Source: Paracoccaceae bacterium
GTDB taxonomy: Bacteria; Pseudomonadota; Alphaproteobacteria; Rhodobacterales; Rhodobacteraceae
DNA length: 7,759 bases
Assembly (NCBI GenBank): GCA_027080755.1
Contig: JALWQC010000118.1
Location: 1-7,759, forward strand
Direction: 5' to 3'
The notes under the pieces are model-generated. The model was not told the DNA's origin. It saw nothing but the letters and a program-made list of their open reading frames with translations, and did not search any database. A program made the position numbers and the translations under genes. Below are positions 1 to 4,835 of this stretch, in pieces (positions within the stretch are counted from its first letter, which is position 1; each line of letters opens with the position of its first letter).

Positions 1-727
1 CTATCATGCCGGGCTGGCGCTGCGGTGCGGGCGTGGGCGTGCCCGTGGTGCCGCCGGTGTGGAAATAGGCGGCCACGCGGTCCTCGCCACTTTCGGTGAA
101 ATCGAGGGTGCTGTTCGCCTTGTCCATTTCCGCGTTGAAATCCAGAACCCTGGCGCTGTGCTTTACCTCCATCTTGGGGCGGATCAGCGGCACGATCCAG
201 CTAAGCGGCGGGGTCAGGTAACGCTTCAGATCCACCTCGAAAACGGTTTTGACATCCGGCGCCAGCTCCAGCGCCTTCGCCACCTTCTGTGCCACGTCGC
301 TTTTGGGGAAAGGGGCCAGCGTCACGACAGCTTTGGCGCCGGTTTCGCGCAGGATCGCCGCAATCTGTTCGGGTTCCAGCATCGGATTGACCGGATTGAC
401 AATGCCCGCGGTTGCCCCCCCCAGAAGGGTCAGGACCGCCTCGTTACAATTGGGCAGCAGATAGGCCACCACATCCTTTTCCCCGATCCCGTGGCGGCGG
501 AACACATTGGCCGCCTGTGCCATGCGGGCGCGCAGGGCGTTCCAGTCGAAGGTTTCCGCCTTGTCTTTCGGGCCGGACTTGATCTGGAAGGTCAGCGCGG
601 CGCGGTTCCCGTGGCTGTCGGCGGTCTGGCTGACCACCTCGAACAGGGTTGCACCCTACTGCCGTTCGGAAAAAGGCTTTTCCTGTTCGGTTCGGATCTT
701 GTCGGCCAATGTTACCATACTGGACAT
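1..727 (-). pseudogene. AMP-binding acyl-CoA synthetase, N-terminal part, interrupted by a stop (partial)
   Basis: This is the beginning of a fatty-acyl-CoA synthetase of the AMP-forming (ANL) superfamily, which activates a carboxylic acid with ATP and CoA; it runs off the left edge. The ATG at 727 follows an AGGG ribosome binding site 6 nt away. The reading frame stays open and family-like to base 2, including LLPNCNEAVLTLLGG, VNPVNPMLEPEQIAAILRE and YFHTGGTTGTP, the ATP-binding loop. Two defects are visible. Codon 24 is TAG (658-656), in the middle of otherwise normal N-terminal sequence. After TGGTTGTP the expected Lys-Val-Ala-Gln-His-type continuation reads TPAPQRQPGMI, so the loop lysine is Thr. 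It is therefore a pseudogene as written. Alternatives are base-calling errors, likeliest in the changes next to the edge, or reinitiation at a later start such as a GTG a few codons after the stop. Family assignment is firm; the pseudogene call is less so. Confidence 0.72.
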
Positions 728-765
728 GTTTTTCCCTCTCTTTACGCCACCCCGTCGGGCATTTT

Positions 766-786
766 GGCGCAAAGAATGGGCGCAAA
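766..786. repeat. Two direct copies of GGCGCAAA, 13-bp period
   Basis: GGCGCAAA occurs at 766-773 and again at 779-786, separated by GAATG. The pair lies in the 81-bp gap between the end of the ABC transporter gene and the start of the acyl-CoA synthetase gene. Direct repeats with a period close to one helical turn in a promoter-sized gap can be operator half-sites. No regulator can be named from the sequence, and chance is possible in such G+C-rich DNA. Confidence 0.3.
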
Positions 787-808
787 TCCCTATGGGTGCA
801 AGGGAAAA

Positions 809-2605
809 CTAGCCTGCCTGACCATCGGTAAACTGCAGTTTCGCCAGACGGGCATAGAGTCCGCCGGCCTCTACCAGTTCGTCGTGGGTGCCTTCGGCCA
901 CGATGCGCCCTTCGTCGAAAACAACGATGCGGTCGGCCTTTTTCACCGTGGCCAGACGGTGGGCGATGATCAGGGTGGTGCGGTCCTCGGCCAGCTTTTC
1001 CACCGCGACCTGCACCGCGCGTTCGCTTTCCGCATCCAGCGCCGAGGTCGCCTCGTCCAGCAGCAGCACGGGGGCGGCGCGCAGGATGGCGCGGGCGATG
1101 GCGATGCGCTGTTTCTGCCCGCCCGACAACATCACGCCGCGCTCGCCGACATAGGAATCATAGCCCTTGGGCAGTTTTTCCAGAAACTCATGCGCGGCGG
1201 CGGCCTTGGCGGCCGCGATCACCTCGGCGTCCGTGGCATCGGGGCGGCCGAAACGGATGTTTTCCATGGCACTTGTGGCGAAAATCACCGGATCCTGCGG
1301 CACCAGCGCATAGGCCTTGCGCAAGTCCTCGCGCCGCAGGGCGTCGATGGGGATGCCGTCCAGGGTGATTTTGCCGCTGTCGGGATCGAAGAACCGCATC
1401 AAAAGCTGGAAAATCGTCGATTTACCCGCCCCCGACGGCCCCACCAGCGCCACGGTTTCCCCCGGCTTCACATGCAGTGACAAATCCGAAAGCGCCTTGA
1501 CCTCGGGGCGGGCCGGATAGCGGAAGGTGACATCGTCGAAAACGATTTCGCCCCTGATATGGTCCGGCATCTCCAGCGGATGCTCGGGATCCTTGATCAC
1601 ATCCTCGGCCTCAAGCAATTCCACCAGACGCTCCGTCGCGCCTGCGGCCCGCTGCAACTCGCCCCAGATTTCCGACAGGGCGGCAACAGCGCCGGCCACC
1701 ATCACCGAATAGATCAGGAACTGCACCAGCTGCCCGGGGGTCATTACCCCGTTGATCACATCGCGCGCCCCCATCCACAACACGCCGACAATACCGGTAA
1801 ACACCAGAAAGATAATGGAAATCGTCATCACGGCGCGGGTGGAAATCCGCCGCCGCGCCGCATCGAAAGAGGCCTCGGTCAGCTTGTTGAAACTGCCGCG
1901 GCTTTCGGCCTCGTGCGTGTAGGCCTGCACGGTCTGCGCCGCCAGCAGGGTTTCCGAAGCCTCACCCGAGCTTTGCGCGATCTTGTCCTGGCTCTCGCGG
2001 CTAAGCTTGCGCAGGCGCCGCCCCAGAACCAGAATCGGAATGATCACCACCGGCACCATCAGCAGCACCAGCGCCGTCATCTTGAGCGAGGTGAAAGACA
2101 TGAATATCAGCCCGCCGAACATCATCAGCACATTGCGCAGCGCCACGGAAACCGAGGAACTGATAACCGACAGGATCAGCGTGGTATCGGTGGTCAGGCG
2201 CGACAGAACCTCGCCCGTCAGGATTTTTTCGTAGAATGCGGGGCTAAGGCCGATCACCTTGTCATAGACCGCCTTGCGAATATCCGCGATCACCCGTTCC
2301 CCCAGCCGGGTAACCAGATAGAAGCGCAGACCGGTGCCGATGGCCAGCGCGCCCATCACGAAAATGATAATAACGAAATATTTGTCCAGATGCCCGACCT
2401 CGGACATGGAAAACCCGTCCACCATCTGGCGCACGGCCATCGGCAGCACCAGCGAGACAATCGCCGTGAAAACCAGCGCCACACCGGCCCCGATCATCAG
2501 GCGGCGGTAGGGCATCAGAAACGGCAGCAACCCGCGTAGCGGCCCTATGGTTCTGGTCTTGCCACGGTCCTCGGTTACGGTGTTGGACATCGGGGGTCTA
2601 GCCAT
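809..2605 (-). CDS. MsbA-like ABC exporter, fused permease and ATP-binding protein
   Basis: This is a 598-residue half-transporter expected to act as a homodimer in the inner membrane, using ATP to flip or export a lipid-like or drug-like substrate. The N-terminal ABC type-1 membrane domain has hydrophobic segments at about 36-58, 76-98, 153-172, 176-195, 258-279 and 292-312. The nucleotide-binding domain covers about 350-590 with Walker A GPSGAGKS (389-396), Q-loop Gln437, signature LSGGQ (493-497), Walker B VLLLDE (513-518) and switch His549. All catalytic positions are intact. The ATG at 2605 is chosen because GAGG lies 6 nt upstream; the Met at residue 6 has no such site. It resembles the alphaproteobacterial MsbA-related subfamily. 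The substrate is unknown. It lies 90 bp downstream of the AHL synthase gene on the same strand, so cotranscription is possible but a hairpin separates them. Confidence 0.95.
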   Translation of the reverse strand: MARPPMSNTVTEDRGKTRTIGPLRGLLPFLMPYRRLMIGAGVALVFTAIVSLVLPMAVRQMVDGFSMSEVGHLDKYFVIIIFVMGALAIGTGLRFYLVTRLGERVIADIRKAVYDKVIGLSPAFYEKILTGEVLSRLTTDTTLILSVISSSVSVALRNVLMMFGGLIFMSFTSLKMTALVLLMVPVVIIPILVLGRRLRKLSRESQDKIAQSSGEASETLLAAQTVQAYTHEAESRGSFNKLTEASFDAARRRISTRAVMTISIIFLVFTGIVGVLWMGARDVINGVMTPGQLVQFLIYSVMVAGAVAALSEIWGELQRAAGATERLVELLEAEDVIKDPEHPLEMPDHIRGEIVFDDVTFRYPARPEVKALSDLSLHVKPGETVALVGPSGAGKSTIFQLLMRFFDPDSGKITLDGIPIDALRREDLRKAYALVPQDPVIFATSAMENIRFGRPDATDAEVIAAAKAAAAHEFLEKLPKGYDSYVGERGVMLSGGQKQRIAIARAILRAAPVLLLDEATSALDAESERAVQVAVEKLAEDRTTLIIAHRLATVKKADRIVVFDEGRIVAEGTHDELVEAGGLYARLAKLQFTDGQAG

Positions 2606-2647
2606 GACAAGCCTCTTTCTGGTTTGGACAGTTCCGACATAGGCCCT

Positions 2648-2679
2648 CGCGGGGGCAAGGACAAGACCCTGCCCCCGCG
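2648..2679 (-). terminator. Perfect 10-bp GC-rich hairpin after the AHL synthase gene
   Basis: CGCGGGGGCA (2648-2657) and TGCCCCCGCG (2670-2679) form a perfect 10-bp stem around a 12-nt loop, 16 bp past the stop codon of the AHL synthase gene. The position fits transcription termination or attenuation before the ABC exporter gene. Neither side carries a T-run, so it is not a classical intrinsic terminator and may only slow polymerase or stabilise the upstream mRNA end. Confidence 0.45.
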
Positions 2680-2695
2680 TTCGACCGCCTTCACC

Positions 2696-3283
2696 TCAAT
2701 GCAGGTTGCTGGACAGATGCATCAGCGCCACCTGGGTCATGGTTCCGTCGATTTCCATCTTCGGCCCCGCGGCCTCGGCGTTCAGTTGCAGGCGGGCAAT
2801 CCAGCGCGACCAGACAGCCGGCACCAGCCCCAGAATCTGCGTCGCCCCCAGCGTGCGCCCTGCCCCGATCATTTCCTGCATCAGGCTGGCCTGCACACGC
2901 ATGCGCATCTTGGCCGGCACCGACTGGGACACGAACACCCTGGAGGATTCCCAGATGTGGGGGGCGACGGGGGCCTCGAAATCCAGCAGGTTCGAGGGGA
3001 TGGAATCCAGCAGCCCCCGTTGCGCATCGCGGATCATATAGGAATAGATCCCCACCCGCGCCGTGGTCGGGGTCAGGCGGATACCGGCCAGCACCTCGCC
3101 CAGATGATGCACCGCAATCCAGCGGCTGGCCGGAGTGTCATACTGGTCGAACTCCATCCCGTCGGCCTCGGGCAGGTCCCATTTGTTGCGCACGATGAAG
3201 GATTGCTTGCGGGCGCGGAAAAGGGCCGGCAGCAGGTCGCCGTGAGCGTGCATATTGTCGAAAGAAAGCGTAGTCGTTTGCAT
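2696..3283 (-). CDS. LuxI-family acyl-homoserine-lactone synthase
   Basis: This 195-residue enzyme is expected to make the quorum-sensing signal in the cytoplasm by acylating S-adenosylmethionine with an acyl group (usually from acyl-ACP) and lactonising it to an N-acyl-homoserine lactone. The family's invariant positions are all present: Arg25, Phe29 and Trp35 in RKQSFIVRNKW, Asp46 and Asp49 in FDQYD, Arg69 in AGIRL, and Glu112 and Arg115 in WESSRVFV. The length is at the short end of the family. The ATG at 3283 is preferred because GGAG lies 7 nt upstream; an in-frame ATG 18 codons earlier would run back into the intergenic regulatory DNA. The gene follows the luxR-type gene on the same strand after 58 bp, and a TTGACA box at 3315-3310 plus a luxR-like operator copy lie in that gap. 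The acyl chain cannot be read from the sequence. Confidence 0.96.
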   Translation of the reverse strand: MQTTTLSFDNMHAHGDLLPALFRARKQSFIVRNKWDLPEADGMEFDQYDTPASRWIAVHHLGEVLAGIRLTPTTARVGIYSYMIRDAQRGLLDSIPSNLLDFEAPVAPHIWESSRVFVSQSVPAKMRMRVQASLMQEMIGAGRTLGATQILGLVPAVWSRWIARLQLNAEAAGPKMEIDGTMTQVALMHLSSNLH

Positions 3284-3285
3284 GG

Positions 3286-3304
3286 TGTATCTCCAGTCAG
3301 GTTG
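3286..3304 (-). promoter_or_regulatory. Candidate LuxR operator copy in front of the AHL synthase gene
   Basis: On the minus strand this reads CAACCTGACTGGAGATACA and matches 14 of 19 positions of the element over the luxR start (3953-3971). The best-conserved part is CAACCTGnCT at one end, with ACA at the other. It overlaps the ribosome binding site of the synthase gene. As a lux-box half-site, ACCTGA is good, but the opposite half is poor. A LuxR binding role is inferred from the sharing, not from a strong palindrome. Confidence 0.4.
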
Positions 3305-3309
3305 ATGGT

Positions 3310-3315
3310 TGTCAA
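3310..3315 (-). promoter_or_regulatory. Perfect -35 box (TTGACA) upstream of the AHL synthase gene
   Basis: TTGACA reads on the minus strand from 3315 to 3310, 26 bp ahead of the start codon. The best -10 partner at 18 bp is GATACA, only 3/6 matches and overlapping the ribosome binding site. A weak -10 paired with a perfect -35 could suit a promoter needing an activator. It could also be a chance hit, with the synthase gene transcribed mainly from the luxR promoter. Confidence 0.3.
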
Positions 3316-3341
3316 ACCCTGCCGGTGATGCGTGCACCCGC

Positions 3342-3953
3342 TCAAAGCAGCCGGTAATCCTTGGCGCGCTGAATGGCTTCGGCTGTGGTTCTTGCCAGCA
3401 ATCGGTTGCGTGCGGAGGTCAGACGGGCCTTCAATGCGCTTTCGGATATTCCCAGCTTGGCAGCGGCTGCGGCGTGACGGTGGCCACTCGCAATCAGCTG
3501 CAGGGCTTCTCTCTGTGCATCCGTCAAGCTCTCGGGGGGTTCTGTTTCCCGATGGAGCAAGTGGATCAGTGTGGAAATCCTGTCGATTTCCGAATCTGTA
3601 TATTCGCGATCCCCGCGCGTTGCCCCGGCAATGGTGCGCGACTTGATCGGCCCCACCGAAACAGAGGCCCCGTATTTCATCCCGTATTTGGCCGCCTTGC
3701 CGAAAACATCGAATGTATCGGGAAGGTCTATTTCGCTCCAGCGGGTTGAGCCTTCGACACTGAACCCCCAGGCAACCATGGGATCCAGCAGCGCAAAGGC
3801 GTGCTCGGTGTAATAATCGCTCCACTCCTGGCTGTAGGTCTGGTATGTAATGAGCGGGGCGGCGAAACGGATATGCAGGCCAACAAAATACCCGGTCGGG
3901 GACATTACCCCCAACTCCCGTAGTGCCGCATCTATACCTATCTTTTTGGACAT
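3342..3953 (-). CDS. LuxR-family AHL-binding transcriptional regulator
   Basis: This is a 203-residue cytoplasmic transcription factor expected to bind the lactone made by the neighbouring LuxI-type enzyme. The N-terminal autoinducer-binding domain (about 15-135) carries Trp44, Tyr48, Asp57, Pro58 and Trp72, with the spacing of LuxR Trp57/Tyr61/Asp70/Pro71/Trp85. The C-terminal LuxR-type helix-turn-helix covers about 142-203, with LTDAQREALQLIASG, then the recognition-helix stretch LGISESALKARLTSARNRL. It is shorter than Vibrio LuxR (about 250 aa), mostly between the ligand pocket and the DNA-binding domain. I believe this compact form is common in Rhodobacteraceae. The start is constrained: an in-frame TAA lies 6 nt before the ATG at 3953. 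No Shine-Dalgarno sequence is visible, and the best promoter predicts a nearly leaderless mRNA. The start overlaps a lux-box-like palindrome, which suggests autoregulation. Confidence 0.94.
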   Translation of the reverse strand: MSKKIGIDAALRELGVMSPTGYFVGLHIRFAAPLITYQTYSQEWSDYYTEHAFALLDPMVAWGFSVEGSTRWSEIDLPDTFDVFGKAAKYGMKYGASVSVGPIKSRTIAGATRGDREYTDSEIDRISTLIHLLHRETEPPESLTDAQREALQLIASGHRHAAAAAKLGISESALKARLTSARNRLLARTTAEAIQRAKDYRLL

Positions 3954-3971
3954 GTCTTTTTAGACAGGTTG
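3950..3971. promoter_or_regulatory. Lux-box-like imperfect palindrome over the luxR start
   Basis: The plus strand at 3950-3969 reads ACATGTCTTTTTAGACAGGT. Its two outer hexamers match the classical lux-box layout ACCTGT-N8-ACAGGT at 11 of 12 positions. The inner arms ACATGTC and GACAGGT pair at 6 of 7 bases. It covers the -10 region and start codon of the luxR gene, and 14 of 19 bases of its right part recur before the AHL synthase gene. LuxR bound here would block luxR transcription. Its centre is 42-43 bp ahead of a possible start for the divergent small gene, a position typical of activation. The binding itself is inferred. Confidence 0.5.
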
Positions 3972-3987
3972 CGTAATCCATAGTCAA
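3959..3987 (-). promoter_or_regulatory. Predicted promoter of the luxR-type gene
   Basis: On the minus strand, TTGACT (3987-3982, 5/6 to the -35 consensus) is followed after 17 bp by TCTAAA (3964-3959, 4/6 to the -10 consensus). Transcription would begin within a few bases of the ATG at 3953, which agrees with the missing Shine-Dalgarno sequence. The -10 box lies inside the lux-box-like palindrome. Confidence 0.5.
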
Positions 3988-3990
3988 CTG

Positions 3991-4019
3991 TAAATTGCGC
4001 TTGTTAATTTTATATTAGG
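3991..4019 (+). promoter_or_regulatory. AT-rich promoter/ribosome-binding region of the divergent small gene
   Basis: The gap between luxR and the small plus-strand gene is the most AT-rich stretch in the window. It holds two possible -10 boxes: TAAATT (3991-3996, 4/6) and TATATT (4011-4016, 5/6), neither with a good -35. AGG at 4017-4019, 8 nt before the ATG at 4028, is the likely ribosome binding site, which favours the upstream -10 box. A promoter lacking a -35 box beside a lux-box-like element is compatible with activator dependence. Confidence 0.4.
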
Positions 4020-4027
4020 TAAAACAC

Positions 4028-4207
4028 ATGATGGCCACACACATCCCCCCGAAACAGTTTTCGCAAATCATGGCCCTGCCAACACATTTGCGACGCGACC
4101 TGCTGGAGTTTCTGGGATATGCATCTGTCGCGGAAGACGAGCTTGACAAAATTATCACGGATCTCAAGACCCGGGTAAAGGCACCTTCCTTCGACAAACC
4201 CCATTAA
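4028..4207 (+). CDS. Small protein of unknown function, divergent from luxR
   Basis: This is a 59-residue open frame that I do not recognise. It begins MMATHIPPKQFSQIMALPTH and ends in a charged tail, SFDKPH. The centre, from about residue 20 to 50 (LRRDLLEFLGYASVAEDELD and the following KIITDLKTRVK), looks like two amphipathic helices; there is no signal peptide or membrane segment. Support for a real gene: an AGG ribosome binding site 8 nt before the ATG, an AT-rich promoter-like region upstream, and a strong plus-strand intrinsic terminator 30 bp after the stop. It is the only supported plus-strand gene, sitting between divergent luxR and the convergent end of the right-hand operon. The second ATG (4031) is an alternative start. 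A role in quorum sensing, for instance as a LuxR-responsive target or small modulator, is only suggested by location. The transcript could instead act as an RNA. Confidence 0.6.
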   Translation: MMATHIPPKQFSQIMALPTHLRRDLLEFLGYASVAEDELDKIITDLKTRVKAPSFDKPH

Positions 4208-4235
4208 ACAGTGCCGTAGTAACGATGTCAGGCAA

Positions 4236-4267
4236 GGCCCCCGCAGCGCATTCCTGCGGGGGTTTTT
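4236..4267 (+). terminator. Intrinsic terminator of the small plus-strand gene
   Basis: CCCCCGCAG (4238-4246) pairs perfectly with CTGCGGGGG (4254-4262) around a 7-nt loop, extended by G-T pairs, and is followed by TTTTT (4263-4267). This is a textbook Rho-independent terminator for plus-strand transcription. On the minus strand the hairpin is followed by CCTTGCC with no T-run, so it would end the convergent operon only weakly, if at all. Confidence 0.9.
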
Positions 4268-4277
4268 GTATACAGGC

Positions 4278-4835
4278 CTAAAAGGAAAACAGTTTCCGCA
4301 GGCCGGTTTTGCGCGCCGGTAGCGGCGGGACGTGTTTGTCCAGCTCCGCCTCCAGCTCGCGCCCGTCGATTTCCTCGTGGCCCTTGCTGAAACGGTCGTA
4401 TAAAAATTCCGCCAGCGGTTCGATGGCAGCGCGATATTGCGGATCGGCGAAAATTTTTTCCGCGATTTCCTCCAGCCCGAACCAGACGGTTGCGGTGTCG
4501 CCTGCCTCGTTCAGGCCGGCGATCAGGCGGGTCAGCTCGTCGATACGCGTCACATCGCCGCTGCAACAACTGCTGGAGTCGCAGACCAGTTCCTCGGCGA
4601 TCTGGCCGCAAAACAGCTCTATCACCCGCAGTTCCAGCATTTCGATGAAAGAGCCCCAGTTGTTGCCCTCGAAAATCTTGTCGCTGACCAGCTCGGGCGG
4701 GCGCGGCAGGATGCGCACGGACAGGATGCGCAGCTTCATCGCCCGGGCGGCAAGGGCGTGGCCGGCCTCGTAAACCGACAGGCGGTATTGCTGTTCCGCG
4801 CAGCGGCCGGTGGCGGGCGTGCAAAGGGCCGTCAT
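4278..4835 (-). CDS. Stand-alone M41 (FtsH protease-domain) family protein with altered zinc motif
   Basis: This 185-residue protein resembles the metalloprotease half of FtsH without its AAA+ ATPase or membrane anchor. Residues 20-30 read SVYEAGHALAA, aligning with the FtsH motif HEAGH. Residues 76-106 (CGQIAEELVC, then SGDVTRIDELTRLIAG) align with the FtsH GGRAAEE... region that supplies the third zinc ligand, probably Asp94 here. The first zinc-ligand His is Tyr22 (codon TAC; CAC would restore His), while Glu23 and His26 remain. Cys85, Cys90 and Cys91 sit just before Asp94. The protein may therefore be an inactive, regulatory or differently liganded form. The ATG at 4835 overlaps the stop of the dynamin-like gene in an ATGA and has GGAGGG 6 nt upstream, so the genes are translationally coupled. 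The M41 assignment is by motif resemblance. Confidence 0.75.
   Translation of the reverse strand: MTALCTPATGRCAEQQYRLSVYEAGHALAARAMKLRILSVRILPRPPELVSDKIFEGNNWGSFIEMLELRVIELFCGQIAEELVCDSSSCCSGDVTRIDELTRLIAGLNEAGDTATVWFGLEEIAEKIFADPQYRAAIEPLAEFLYDRFSKGHEEIDGRELEAELDKHVPPLPARKTGLRKLFSF

Noticed and set aside
787..805. TCCCT/AGGGA hairpin just after the ABC transporter stop as a minus-strand terminator
   Set aside because: Only a 5-bp stem with a 9-nt loop and three T residues; too weak to call.
59..1480. Long plus-strand open frame of 473 codons opposite the acyl-CoA synthetase and ABC transporter genes
   Set aside because: It lies antisense to two recognisable protein families, has a low-complexity His/Arg/Gly-rich translation, and arises from GC-rich third positions.
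1559..2539. Plus-strand open frame of 326 codons opposite the ABC transporter membrane domain
   Set aside because: His/Gln/Arg-rich translation without any family-like motif; it is an antisense shadow of an intact gene.
3073..3987. Minus-strand 304-codon frame spanning luxR and part of luxI
   Set aside because: It is in a different frame from both genes, whose own frames carry all the conserved LuxR and LuxI residues.
4010..4204. Minus-strand frames of 60-64 codons opposite the small plus-strand gene
   Set aside because: No ribosome binding site or downstream terminator on that strand, whereas the plus strand has both.
4236..4267. Bidirectional terminator also ending the convergent operon
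   Set aside because: The minus-strand side has no T-run; only plus-strand termination is supported.
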